Positions 34,179-42,816 are shown, counted from the first letter of the stretch. The stretch: 46,205 nt of DNA from Prolixibacteraceae bacterium (GCA_009773765.1 WTWZ01000009.1:1-46205); one strand, 5' to 3'. Notes: generated from the sequence alone by a model not told the origin. Translations and numbers: made by a program.

Positions 34179-34520
34179 ATGAATGCTTTAAGAAACAGCG
34201 TCAGGCTTATCGGCCATCTGGGAGAAGACCCAAAAGTGAAAAAGTTTGAAGGAGGAAAAACAGTTGCTAATTTTAGTATAGCAACCAACGAAATTTACCG
34301 CGACAGCAAAGGTGAAAAACAGAGTGAAACTACATGGCACCGCCTGGTTGCCTGGGGAAAACAGGCTGAAATTATTGAATCGTACGTAAAAAAAGGTTCA
34401 GAAATTGCCGTTGAGGGAAAACTAACCAATCGCTCGTGGGACGATAAAAACGGTGAAAAACAGTACATGACCGAAATTTTGGTGAATGAGGTTTTGTTGC
34501 TCGATAAAATGAAGAATTAG
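34179..34520 (+). CDS. ssb: Single-stranded DNA-binding protein, short form
   Basis: A 113-residue protein made only of the OB fold: MNALRNSVRLIGHLGEDPKV, TVANFSIATNEIYRD, TTWHRLVAWGKQAEIIESYV, KGSEIAVEGKL, and a final strand EILVNEVLLLDK. The disordered tail and acidic DDDIPF-type tip that recruits partner proteins in standard SSB are missing: the frame stops right after the OB fold. It is therefore probably an accessory SSB beside a full-length one elsewhere. Preceded by an A-rich leader, followed by a terminator. Confidence 0.92.
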   Translation: MNALRNSVRLIGHLGEDPKVKKFEGGKTVANFSIATNEIYRDSKGEKQSETTWHRLVAWGKQAEIIESYVKKGSEIAVEGKLTNRSWDDKNGEKQYMTEILVNEVLLLDKMKN

Positions 34521-34560
34521 TTAAAAGTTTTGAGTACTGAGGAAATAGTTTTGAAACAAT

Positions 34561-34594
34561 AAAGCCGCTCTGAATTTTTGGGGTGGCTTTTTTG
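34561..34594 (+). terminator. Terminator after ssb
   Basis: AAAGCCGCTC (34561-34570) pairs with GGGTGGCTTT (34581-34590), with two G-T pairs, then TTT. It begins 40 bases after the ssb stop. Confidence 0.75.
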
Positions 34595-35113
34595 GGCGTA
34601 GCGCCTGCCTTGCCTGCGGATTGGGAGTTTATCAGCGGTTTATATAGTCCTTAATAATGATAAATATTGTTGCTTTGACAGAAAATTGGAATATGGATAT
34701 TATTCAATTAAAACCGGTATTTAACTTATTAACCAATCGGATTGAAGAAAGTTAATTTTACTCTTGATGCTTAAAACATGAAAAGAACGCTCAGTGTAAA
34801 ATCTTTTTGGGGCTTATTTAGCCCCGAAAAAGAGACACCATTTAAGATGCAGTATATGAGTTGTTTAGCTTTATTGTTTACCTTGCTTGCCATTTCTGAA
34901 AAATGCATAAACACAACAAGCACAAAAGAACATAAAAACGTGTAAATGATAAGAAAATAACCATTTATTTAAATAAAATCAAGAGAAAAAAATGTGTATA
35001 TTTGCCCTTGTTTAAAAAAAAGGAAGATATAAGCTATATACAGCAGTGAGTAGGCCTGAAGCGGATAGATAGGACGCGAAAACTAAAAGTTCTTTTAATA
35101 AATATAAATCACC
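34595..35113. other. Long intergenic region before tRNA-Leu
   Basis: About 520 AT-rich bases with no intact gene. A strong hairpin (GGGGCT-TATTT-AGCCCC, 34809-34825, extended by T and A runs to 34804-34831) stands alone. Around it, a 26-codon frame from 34779 (MKRTLSVNLFGAYLAPKKRH) and, one frame away, MQYMSCLALLFTLLAISEKC (34847-34945) together resemble a broken signal region of a SusC-type receptor. The tRNA promoter is at 34997. Confidence 0.45.
34997..35004 (+). promoter_or_regulatory. Candidate promoter element for tRNA-Leu
   Basis: TATATTTG followed by CCC is an exact TAnnTTTG. It lies about 110 bases before the tRNA. No clean TTTG at -33 was found. The predicted transcript would carry a leader with GTAGGCCTGAAGCGG. 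Confidence 0.4.
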
Positions 35114-35197
35114 GCCCAGATGGTGGAATTGGTAGACACGCTAGTTTCAGGGACTAGTGAGCGCAAGCTTGTGCAGGTTCGAGTCCTGTTCTGGGCA
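35114..35197 (+). tRNA. tRNA-Leu (anticodon CAG)
   Basis: The acceptor GCCCAGA (35114-35120) pairs with TCTGGGC (35190-35196), discriminator A. The D arm contains GGTAGACACGC, the anticodon stem CTAGT/ACTAG encloses TTCAGGG (anticodon CAG, reads CUG), a long variable arm GAGCGCAAGCTTGT marks a type II tRNA, and the T arm has GGTTCGAGTCC. The 3' CCA is not encoded (ACAA follows) and must be added by the CCA enzyme. Confidence 0.95.
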
Positions 35198-35264
35198 CAA
35201 CATCATAAACAAGCAATAACAAAAGTGCTTAATTGTAATGATTTAAGTGCTTTTTGTTTATTTG

Positions 35265-36404
35265 CTACATTTGATTTTTCGTAACCCTTCCATCAAAATC
35301 ATCCATTTCTGACTCAGGGTGTAACGGAAATTTTACAGGTTGGTTATCGCGCGTGGAGCGGTAAATTGCGGTAAAAAGCTCCACTGTTGCACGCCCGTCT
35401 TCACCTGAAACCAGCGGTTTCCGGTTGTTCACAATTGCGTTGGCAAAGTCTTCGTTTTGCAGTTTCATGTAATATTCCATGGCATTGATTGAATTGAAAA
35501 AGTCAGAATCCTCCTGTTTCCAGCCTTCCAGGATGTGTTCCTCTCCGGGTATTGTCCAAAGGTCGTTTACAGGGGGTTCGGCAATTGACGACATGCCGGC
35601 AATAAACATTGCACCACCATCGGTTTGCACACCCACCGATGCGCCGTTGCTGCCGTGAACATGCACTTTCCCGTAAATGCCAGGTTTCTGCGAATTGCTC
35701 ACAATGATGTTCCCGATGGCGCCGCTTTTGAACTTCACAATGGCCAGCGCAGTATCTTCCACTTCAATGTAAGGGTGGTTCAGGTTGCGCCATACGCCAA
35801 ACACCTCATCGATTGGTCCCATCAGCCACTGAAAAATGTCTAACTGGTGTGGGGCCTGGTTTACCAGCACGCCGCCGCCTTCCATTTGCCATGTGCCGCG
35901 CCACCCGTCGCTATCGTAATACGCTTTATCGCGCCAGCCAAGCATGTTGATAGTACCCAAAGCCGGGACGCCGATTTTTCCCTCATCTATCGCTGTTTTT
36001 ACCCTTTGCACCGGCGCATAAAACCGGCGCTGGCTAACCACCCCTAATTTTACATTGTTTTCATTGCAGGTTTGAATCATCAAATCGCAATCAGGCAACG
36101 AGGAGGCCAGCGGTTTTTCAACTAAGCAACTGACTCCCAGTTTGGCCAATTGAATCACCGGATTCGCGTGAAACGGGTGTGGCGTGCATATTACTGCCGA
36201 CTCAATCCCGGTTTCTTTCACCATTTTTTCAAGGCCATCGAAAGCAAGTACTCCGTATTTGGCGGCAAACTCCTGTGCTTTATCCAGCGAACGGCTGTAA
36301 AAAGCGGCCAGTTCAGTATTTTTTCCCTGTTGAAGTGCGGCTGCATGAAGGTGCGATACTTTGCCACAGCCGATAATGGCGGTTTTTATTTTTCTTTCAG
36401 TCAT
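35265..36404 (-). CDS. Gfo/Idh/MocA family oxidoreductase
   Basis: A 379-residue NAD(P)-dependent sugar or cyclitol dehydrogenase. The Rossmann fold begins TAIIGCGKVSHLHAAALQQ; VICTPHPFHANPV and the family signature VEKPLAS (Glu96-Lys97-Pro98) follow. The C-terminal half has GGGVLVNQAPHQLDIFQWL with the catalytic-region histidine. It forms a unit with the alcohol dehydrogenase encoded 3 bases upstream, so the two likely act in sequence on one sugar or polyol. The substrate cannot be assigned. Confidence 0.9.
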   Translation of the reverse strand: MTERKIKTAIIGCGKVSHLHAAALQQGKNTELAAFYSRSLDKAQEFAAKYGVLAFDGLEKMVKETGIESAVICTPHPFHANPVIQLAKLGVSCLVEKPLASSLPDCDLMIQTCNENNVKLGVVSQRRFYAPVQRVKTAIDEGKIGVPALGTINMLGWRDKAYYDSDGWRGTWQMEGGGVLVNQAPHQLDIFQWLMGPIDEVFGVWRNLNHPYIEVEDTALAIVKFKSGAIGNIIVSNSQKPGIYGKVHVHGSNGASVGVQTDGGAMFIAGMSSIAEPPVNDLWTIPGEEHILEGWKQEDSDFFNSINAMEYYMKLQNEDFANAIVNNRKPLVSGEDGRATVELFTAIYRSTRDNQPVKFPLHPESEMDDFDGRVTKNQM

Positions 36405-36407
36405 TGG

Positions 36408-37439
36408 TTATGGTATTAGAACTACTTTCATCAATCCTTTTTCGCGGTTGTGCAAACGGTTGAACCATGCAGCGCCCTCTTCCAGAGGTGAAACGGCGCT
36501 TACCAACGGGCCGATTTCAATTTTACCGTCGCTCATTAACCCAAGAACCGGTTCGTACTCGCCGCAAATAGCGCAGCTTCCCTGTAATTTCAACTGGCGG
36601 GTGACCACCATTTGTAAAGGTAATTCAACATTGGCCGAAACATTCCCTATAAGCGTAACCTGCGCCCCTTTCCGCACCGATTCAATTACAGTTTTCAGTA
36701 CGGGCGTATTGCCCACCACTTCAAAACCTACATCGGCGCCGCGGCCGTTTGTCAATTCTTTTACTTCAGCCGGAATATTGTTGTCCCCGGCTTTAAAAAC
36801 ATGGGTAGCGCCCAGTTTTAATGCCAGTTTTAAACGGTCTTCGTCTAAATCGAAAACTATGATTTTACCGCAGCCTGCCAGTTTCAGGAGCTGGATAACA
36901 AACATGGCAATCATTCCCGAACCTCCAACCACGGCCGTGTCGTTTACCTGAATACTGGTGAGGTTGATGGCGTGCAATGCCACGGCCACCGGTTCAACCA
37001 TAGCGGCATGTTCAAAACTGACGTTTTCGGGCAGTTTAAATAGTATGTGTTGCGGCACGGCAACATATTCAGCAAATGCGCCGTCGCGTTTAAATTCAGG
37101 GCACGAAACCCCCAAAACCTGACGGTTGTCGCTCAGGTTGTACAAACCTTTGCGGCTGTACCAGTCGGTAAGCCTGTAAATTGTAGAGTCGAAAGTTACC
37201 CTGTCGCCCGATTGCCAGCCGGTTACTGCCTCGCCGGTTTGTTCAATAATACCCGCGGCTTCATGCCCCATAATAATTGGCGGGATTCTTCTTCCGGTAC
37301 TGCCGTCCATGCCATGAACATCGCTGCCGCAAATACCAACGGCTTTTACCCTGACAAGTACTTCATCTGCCTGAATTTCAGGAACAGGTACTTCCTGCAT
37401 TTCAAAATGGTTGTATTCGGTTAAAACAAGTGCTTTCAT
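36408..37439 (-). CDS. Zinc-type alcohol/polyol dehydrogenase lacking structural zinc cysteines
   Basis: A 343-residue medium-chain dehydrogenase. The catalytic zinc ligands are present: Cys37 (GICGSD), His59-Glu60 (MGHEAAG) and Glu149 (MVEPVAVALHA). The NAD fold has VVGGSGMIAMFVIQLLKLAG and a terminal acidic residue in IIVFDLDEDRL, indicating NAD. The lobe that normally holds four structural-zinc cysteines (C-X2-C-X2-C-X7-C) has Arg89, Asp92, Ser95 and Ser103 instead, within DWYSRKGLYNLSDNRQVLG. It is most like sorbitol, galactitol-1-phosphate or threonine dehydrogenases. It is encoded 3 bases before the Gfo/Idh/MocA gene. Confidence 0.88.
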   Translation of the reverse strand: MKALVLTEYNHFEMQEVPVPEIQADEVLVRVKAVGICGSDVHGMDGSTGRRIPPIIMGHEAAGIIEQTGEAVTGWQSGDRVTFDSTIYRLTDWYSRKGLYNLSDNRQVLGVSCPEFKRDGAFAEYVAVPQHILFKLPENVSFEHAAMVEPVAVALHAINLTSIQVNDTAVVGGSGMIAMFVIQLLKLAGCGKIIVFDLDEDRLKLALKLGATHVFKAGDNNIPAEVKELTNGRGADVGFEVVGNTPVLKTVIESVRKGAQVTLIGNVSANVELPLQMVVTRQLKLQGSCAICGEYEPVLGLMSDGKIEIGPLVSAVSPLEEGAAWFNRLHNREKGLMKVVLIP

Positions 37440-37686
37440 ATCTGTTCAATTTAAATATCCCTTTCATTTTCATCACTGGCCTTGTGTAATTTAAGCCGGG
37501 GTTAAATTGCAAAGATACATTGAGCAGCTACATTTAAAACCAGAACCGCATGAATGATTTACTTTCAGTTCAATTTTTCCACATTTACATCTTTTCCAAA
37601 TGATGACAAAACAACACAACAAAAAAAATCAGGAAAAGTAATTTTGAAAAATATTCGTTACCGATGTTTCTTAAATCTGTTATACT

Positions 37687-38601
37687 ATGAATTACGGGGA
37701 AATTATAACTGAAGTATTTAATGCCGTAGAAGTTGAAAATTGCGGGGGCCAGGTTTCATCCTATATTCCGGAGCTTGCCGGGGTTAATCCCAAACATTTT
37801 GGGGTTTATTTAACTACCACTGACCATTTTGAATTTGGAATTGGAAGCTGTTATCAAAAATTTTCAATCCAAAGCGTGGCCAAAGTTCTATCGCTTACCT
37901 TAGCTTTTAAAATGTTAGGCGAAAAAATTTGGGAACGACTGGGAGTTGAACCTTCCGGAACACCCTTCAATTCGTTGGTGCAGTTGGAAACCGATGGCGG
38001 GATTCCACGAAACCCGTTTATCAATGCCGGGGCTTTGGTTATTTGTGATATACTGGTTAGTCAGCTTAAAAATCCTAATCTGGATTTTCTGCAATTCATC
38101 AGGGAAACTTCAGACAATCCAACCCTAAATTACTCCGAAACAATGGCGGCCTCAGAAAAATCTGTTGGTTACCGAAACATTGCACTTTGCAACTTTATCA
38201 AGTCGTTTGGCAACATTAAAAACCACCCCGGTGAAGTTCTGGATTTCTATTTCCGTTTGTGTTCGATCGAAATGACATGTGAGGAGCTTTCAAAGACATT
38301 CCTGTACCTTGCAAACGGAGGACACCGGATATCGGACAATCGTCAGGTTTTAAACGCAAGCCAGACAAAACGGGTAAATGCGATTATGCAAACCTGCGGG
38401 TTTTACGACGAATCGGGCGAATTTACTTTCAAGGTTGGGTTGCCCGGGAAAAGCGGAATTGGCGGAGGTATTATTGCCATTCATCCGGGCAAGTACAGTA
38501 TTGCAGTCTGGAGCCCGGGGCTGAATAAAAAAGGAAATTCATGCAAAGGGATAAAGTTTCTGGAGCTACTTACGACAAAAACAAAATCATCGATATTTTA
38601 A
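37687..38601 (+). CDS. glsA: Glutaminase
   Basis: A 304-residue serine-dependent enzyme turning glutamine into glutamate and ammonia. It has the beta-lactamase-like fold with the S-X-X-K motif SVAK (Ser63-Lys66) in QKFSIQSVAKVLSL, then ETDGGIPRNPFINAGAL, and a tyrosine in YSETMAASE. The last segment VGLPGKSGIGGGIIAIHPGK and SPGLNKKGNS are also characteristic. The length is normal (about 300-310). It is a single gene; TAATTTTG at 37639-37646 may be its -7 element. Confidence 0.95.
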   Translation: MNYGEIITEVFNAVEVENCGGQVSSYIPELAGVNPKHFGVYLTTTDHFEFGIGSCYQKFSIQSVAKVLSLTLAFKMLGEKIWERLGVEPSGTPFNSLVQLETDGGIPRNPFINAGALVICDILVSQLKNPNLDFLQFIRETSDNPTLNYSETMAASEKSVGYRNIALCNFIKSFGNIKNHPGEVLDFYFRLCSIEMTCEELSKTFLYLANGGHRISDNRQVLNASQTKRVNAIMQTCGFYDESGEFTFKVGLPGKSGIGGGIIAIHPGKYSIAVWSPGLNKKGNSCKGIKFLELLTTKTKSSIF

Positions 38602-38620
38602 GTTCCTGGGTGCTGTCTTT

Positions 38621-38656
38621 TAGGCTGACAGTCACCCTGAGAGTAGTCGAAGTCTG
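38621..38656. repeat. Dispersed TTCGACT repeat, partial copy 2
   Basis: AGGCTGACAGTCACCCTGAG then AGTAGTCGAAGTCTG matches the right half of the palindrome at 31497-31548 with a few changes. It lacks the left arm, so it is a half element. Confidence 0.7.
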
Positions 38657-38736
38657 GTTTTAAGAATTTAGCATTAACTAAATTCATCTTTTCTCCAATA
38701 AATTATACATTTGAAGAAATATGTAGTTTCGAAGGG

Positions 38737-39291
38737 ATGAAGAATCTTAAAAATATTCTTTTACTACTGCTGATTTTATTTTCGGTTGGAAGCGCCGCGC
38801 AGGAAAGGTTGATATTAAAACCTCTCAATCAGGATTCAACTCTGCTTCAACTCGAAAGACAAATTGAATACCACCAGTTGATTTCGGGAGAATTTGGAAA
38901 TGAAATCATTCCTGAACCCATTAAACTGTCGGGATTTGACATCAATACCGAGTTTTCAAAAATGTATTCGCTGAACTTAAACCTGTACAACTTTAACAGC
39001 ATGTTTAACTCAGGCATTTCAACCGGAATGATGAACCCGTTTTATTCGCCTTTCTATCAAAACGGAATGGTTTTAAGCGAAGGAGCTTACAAATTCAGTG
39101 ACAAATTCTCGTTTGGCGGATTTAGTTATGGCGCAAACTCTATGATGTCGGGCCCGCCAATGCCAGTAACAGGAATGGATAAATTCGACCGCTACGGCTC
39201 CACACTTTTTATGCAGTATAAAGTATCGAAAAACTTTAAAATCGAAACCCGCTTCAACGTTTCTCAAGGCGGAAGATATCCAGGCTTTTAA
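38737..39291 (+). CDS. Secreted protein of unknown function
   Basis: A 184-residue protein with a signal peptide (about 1-21, ending SAAQ). The mature region has FNSMFNSGISTGMMNPFYSP and strand-like stretches with aromatics (KFSFGGFSYGAN, STLFMQYKVSKNFKIETRFNVS), which suggests a small outer-membrane or surface beta structure. No catalytic motif is visible. The frame ends at GRYPGF, a phenylalanine terminus as in many barrels. Similar uncharacterised proteins are expected in Bacteroidota; function is unknown. Confidence 0.7.
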   Translation: MKNLKNILLLLLILFSVGSAAQERLILKPLNQDSTLLQLERQIEYHQLISGEFGNEIIPEPIKLSGFDINTEFSKMYSLNLNLYNFNSMFNSGISTGMMNPFYSPFYQNGMVLSEGAYKFSDKFSFGGFSYGANSMMSGPPMPVTGMDKFDRYGSTLFMQYKVSKNFKIETRFNVSQGGRYPGF

Positions 39292-39304
39292 AGGAATATT
39301 GGAA

Positions 39305-39453
39305 TCTTGAATGATGAATGTCGAATGTCGAATGTTGAATGTTGAATATTGAATGACAAATTGAAAAACTGACAGATTGAAAAGAAAGTACACAGACCCC
39401 GAAACTCTGAACTTTGAACTAACTTTAAACTTTAAACTCGAAACTTTAAACTA
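39305..39453. repeat. Two low-complexity tandem arrays before the helicase gene
   Basis: Positions 39305-39355 repeat GAATGTCGAATGTTGAATG-like units; 39405-39453 repeat ACTTTGAAC/ACTTTAAACTCGAAACTTTAAACT. The second family also occurs inverted near 23930. Units are irregular and have no spacers, so this is not CRISPR. Confidence 0.7.
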
Positions 39454-39457
39454 ACGT

Positions 39458-42400
39458 ATGCTAACCGTTTACAAAGCCTCTGCCGGATCGGGCAAAACAT
39501 TTCAACTGGTGGTTGAATACCTGAAACTTTTGCTGAAAAACCCGCAAAACTACAGGCATATTCTGGCAGTAACCTTTACCAACAAGGCCACCAACGAAAT
39601 GAAAACCAGGATACTGGAAACGCTGAACGACCTGGCAAGCAACCAGCCAAGTAAATACATTTCTGAAATTCAAAAAGAAAATCATTTGTCGGAAGCGCAG
39701 ATTCGCGCAAATTCAAAAGTGGTGCTAAAAAATATCCTGCACGATTACAACCGGTTTTCCATCAATACCATCGATTCGTTTACCCAACGCACCATAAAAG
39801 CATTTAACCGCGAACTGGGTATTTCGCCCAATTACAGGCTTGAACTCGACAGCGAAATGATTCTGGCCGAAGCCACCGACCGGCTTTTGGCAAAAATCGA
39901 CAAAGACAAAAAATTATTAAGCTGGCTCAAAGATTTTAGCAAAGAAAAAATCGAGGACAGTTACAGTCAGCGCATTGAAGAAGATATAAAATCGCTTGGA
40001 AAAGAGTTGTTTAAAGAGAATTTTCAACTGTTTTTTTCCGATAACAGCGAATCGGTTTACAATCGTGAAAACCTTATCAGTTTCGGAAAAGAACTCAATT
40101 TGCAGAAAATTCAATTTGAAAATCACCTTAAAAATCTGGGGAAAAAAGCAGTTGCAATTATTGCTGAAAACGGTTTTACTGTTGACGATTTCTATTATGC
40201 GAAGAACGGGATTGCTGGTTTTATTTATTCAATTGCCAATGGTGAATTAAAGGAACCCGGTTCGCGTGTATTAAGCGCCGAAGCAGAAACAGAAAAATGG
40301 TACAACCAGAAACACAGGGAAGCTGCAAAAATTCATGCTCTTGCTGAATCTTTTCTGCAACCGTTGTTGCACGAAATTCTTGAATACTCACGAAACAACG
40401 AACAGCAGTATTATACAGTGCTGGCAGTGCTTAAACAGTTGCGGATGCTGGGAATTTTAACCGATTTAAAGGAAGAAATAAGATCGCTGTTACACGAAAA
40501 AGGCATTTTGCAGATGTCTGATTCAAATTTGCTTCTAAGTAAAATTATCGGGCAAAGCGATTCGCCATTTATTTACGAAAAAACGGGTAGTTTTTATCAC
40601 CATTTTATGCTCGATGAGTTTCAGGATACATCGGGTTTGCAATGGCACAACTTCAGGCCGCTCATTATCAATTCGCTGGCCGAAGGAAACAAAAACCTGC
40701 TGGTAGGCGATGTAAAACAATCGATTTACCGCTGGCGCAACAGCGATTACCGCATTCTTGCCGAACAAATTCATTTTGATTTTGATGAAAGCCAGATTAA
40801 AGAGTACCATCTTGACAGAAACTGGCGCAGCGACAAAAACATCATCGATTTTAACAACCAGATTTTCGAAAACATGAAAGCAGTGTTTGAAGAAAGACTT
40901 TTCAGTACAATTAACGAAAACGACTTTTACATTCAGCGTTTTAGAAATATTACCAGTTCAATTACTCAAATACCTGGCAATCCGGAAGCTGAAAGAAAGG
41001 GATTTGTGAAAATCAGGTTTTTTGAAGAGGAACAATTTAAAGAAGAGTCGCCAAAAGTACTTGTCGAACAGGTTAAACAATTGCAGGACAAAGGAATAAA
41101 AGCATCGGAGATTGCCATTTTAATCCGCAGAAACAAGGAAGGAACCCCAATTATTGAGGAGTTTTTAGCTGCTGCCGGATTGGAAGAAAATTCGAAATAC
41201 AATCTTTCGGTACTTTCGAACGAATCGCTGTTCCTGTTTGCTTCACAGGGAGTTTTAACTGTAATCGACACCATAAATTTTATTATCAATCCCGGCAATG
41301 AAATTACAAAAGTCGCGCTCATCAACCACTGGGCAAACTGGTTAAAACCTGAACTTCAGAAACGAGGAAAACCTGAAGCCCAAAATCCGGAGTTTTCAGA
41401 ACAGATTTTTAACACAGATTTCAATTCAGTTTTCGAAAACGAACTGGCGCCAAAAATTGAGTTGATAAAGAAAAAAGTATTGCTCACCTCGCTCGATGAG
41501 GCCATTATTCAAATCTGCTCGGTTTTTCAGCTTTTCGAGATTGAAACCGAATTGCCGTTTATCCAGACACTCATTGATAAAGCCGGCGAGTTGAAATCGT
41601 CGCTTTCCAACGACCTTTCAAACCTGCTGTTTTGGTGGAACGAAACAGGGCTCTTCACTTCGGTAAACGTGAATGAGGAGATAGATTCAATCCGTTTGCT
41701 GACGGTGCACAAATCGAAAGGCCTGGAATTTAAAGCAGTATTAATTCCCTGGTTCGACTGGAGAATTGGACAAAGTGGAAAATTTGCCCCAATACTCTGG
41801 TGTAAACCCGAAACTGAACCATTTAACCAGTTTCCGCTTTTACCGGTTGTGGCTGGCAATGACATGAAAAAAAGTTTGTTTAAATCAGACTTTTACGAAG
41901 AGTCGGCCAATCATTTCTTCGATATTTTTAATATGGCTTATGTTGCTTTTACCCGCGCAAAATCAGCATTAATCATTCACTGTCCGCAACCCAAAGAGAC
42001 GAAAAGCAACAATGAGGAATCGTTAAAACCCATTCAGTTTTTGCTGAATAAAGCGCTTGAAAATCTGGGGTCCGACCAACTCTTTTCAGAATGCTGGAAC
42101 GAAGACCGAACTGTTTTTCAATTGGGGTCGATTGAAGCAGGCAATGAAAAACCGGAACCTTCAAAATCAGTCATCATTAAAAATTACCAGTTTAACGATT
42201 TCAGCGAAAGGGTGAAGTTGCGCAATTCGGGCGAGGATTTTCTGATTACGGGCGAAAGAACAGTTGCAGTAAAAAACAGGGGAAAAATAATTCACGATAT
42301 TTTGTCGTCGGTTAAAACCAAAACTGATGTTGAAACCGCCTGTATCAAAGCATTGGCCAACGGGAAAATCAACGAAATTGAACTGGGTGAAATTCAGGAA

Positions 42401-42703
42401 GCAATCAAAATCAGTTTTGAAAATCCTTTGATTTCGGATTGGTTTAGCGGTAAATATCAAATCCTTAACGAGCGCAGCCTGTTAACCAGCGAAAAAATAT
42501 TGCGTCCCGACAGAATAATGATTTCAGAAAATGAAGCCGTAGTTGTTGATTACAAAACCGGCGAAAAGAAATCGGACAATTACAACCGCCAGGTAACGCG
42601 CTATGCAAAAATTTTAAAAGAAACCGGTTTCGAAAAGGTAGAGGGATTTTTGTGGTACATCAACCAAAACGAAGTTGAAAAAGTTTGTGAATTGGGAGTT
42701 TGA
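39458..42703 (+). CDS. AddA/RecB-like helicase-nuclease
   Basis: A 1081-residue UvrD-superfamily protein for processing DNA double-strand ends. The Walker A motif is ASAGSGKT (7-14). Further helicase motifs are AVTFTNKATNEMK (Ia), FMLDEFQDTSGLQ (Walker B), LLVGDVKQSIYRWR (III), YHLDRNWRSDKNIIDFNN (IV), LLTVHKSKGLEFKAV (V) and VAFTRAKSALI (VI). A C-terminal PD-(D/E)XK nuclease has RPDRIMI and VVVDYKTGEK (about 1016-1033). The layout is that of AddA or RecB. A partner AddB-like gene is not in the window. The last residues (ELGV) and the TGA stop fall in a copy of a repeat element, so the C-terminus may have been trimmed or capped by it. Confidence 0.92.
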   Translation: MLTVYKASAGSGKTFQLVVEYLKLLLKNPQNYRHILAVTFTNKATNEMKTRILETLNDLASNQPSKYISEIQKENHLSEAQIRANSKVVLKNILHDYNRFSINTIDSFTQRTIKAFNRELGISPNYRLELDSEMILAEATDRLLAKIDKDKKLLSWLKDFSKEKIEDSYSQRIEEDIKSLGKELFKENFQLFFSDNSESVYNRENLISFGKELNLQKIQFENHLKNLGKKAVAIIAENGFTVDDFYYAKNGIAGFIYSIANGELKEPGSRVLSAEAETEKWYNQKHREAAKIHALAESFLQPLLHEILEYSRNNEQQYYTVLAVLKQLRMLGILTDLKEEIRSLLHEKGILQMSDSNLLLSKIIGQSDSPFIYEKTGSFYHHFMLDEFQDTSGLQWHNFRPLIINSLAEGNKNLLVGDVKQSIYRWRNSDYRILAEQIHFDFDESQIKEYHLDRNWRSDKNIIDFNNQIFENMKAVFEERLFSTINENDFYIQRFRNITSSITQIPGNPEAERKGFVKIRFFEEEQFKEESPKVLVEQVKQLQDKGIKASEIAILIRRNKEGTPIIEEFLAAAGLEENSKYNLSVLSNESLFLFASQGVLTVIDTINFIINPGNEITKVALINHWANWLKPELQKRGKPEAQNPEFSEQIFNTDFNSVFENELAPKIELIKKKVLLTSLDEAIIQICSVFQLFEIETELPFIQTLIDKAGELKSSLSNDLSNLLFWWNETGLFTSVNVNEEIDSIRLLTVHKSKGLEFKAVLIPWFDWRIGQSGKFAPILWCKPETEPFNQFPLLPVVAGNDMKKSLFKSDFYEESANHFFDIFNMAYVAFTRAKSALIIHCPQPKETKSNNEESLKPIQFLLNKALENLGSDQLFSECWNEDRTVFQLGSIEAGNEKPEPSKSVIIKNYQFNDFSERVKLRNSGEDFLITGERTVAVKNRGKIIHDILSSVKTKTDVETACIKALANGKINEIELGEIQEAIKISFENPLISDWFSGKYQILNERSLLTSEKILRPDRIMISENEAVVVDYKTGEKKSDNYNRQVTRYAKILKETGFEKVEGFLWYINQNEVEKVCELGV

Positions 42704-42791
42704 CTTTCCAACCCCAAATATTCTTCCAAGCCGGGAGTTTGACTTTCCTAAGTCAAACTTGATCATTGACTTGGGAAAGTCAATGTCCCGG
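42694..42791. repeat. Palindromic element with a partial direct copy, overlapping the helicase stop
   Basis: GGGAGTTTGACTTTCC occurs at 42694-42709 and again at 42733-42748, 39 bases apart. The second copy starts a 61-base imperfect palindrome: arms 42731-42756 and 42766-42791 match at 23 of 26 positions, with a 9-base loop ACTTGATCA. The first copy contains the TGA stop codon (42701-42703) of the helicase gene. No transposase is nearby, so this is a small non-coding repeat element. Confidence 0.85.
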
Positions 42792-42816
42792 GCTGCAAGA
42801 CATTCTAAAAAAACAC

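Noticed and set aside
34779-34945. A single 55-codon small-protein gene
   Set aside because: On recounting the bases, one fewer A is present than needed; the frame breaks after seven codons, so no continuous gene exists.
35198-35264. Terminator after tRNA-Leu
   Set aside because: AAGTGCTT occurs as a direct and not an inverted repeat; only a weak imperfect stem could be drawn.
39305-39453. Possible CRISPR array or phage attachment site
   Set aside because: Irregular short units without unique spacers, and no integrase or cas gene nearby.
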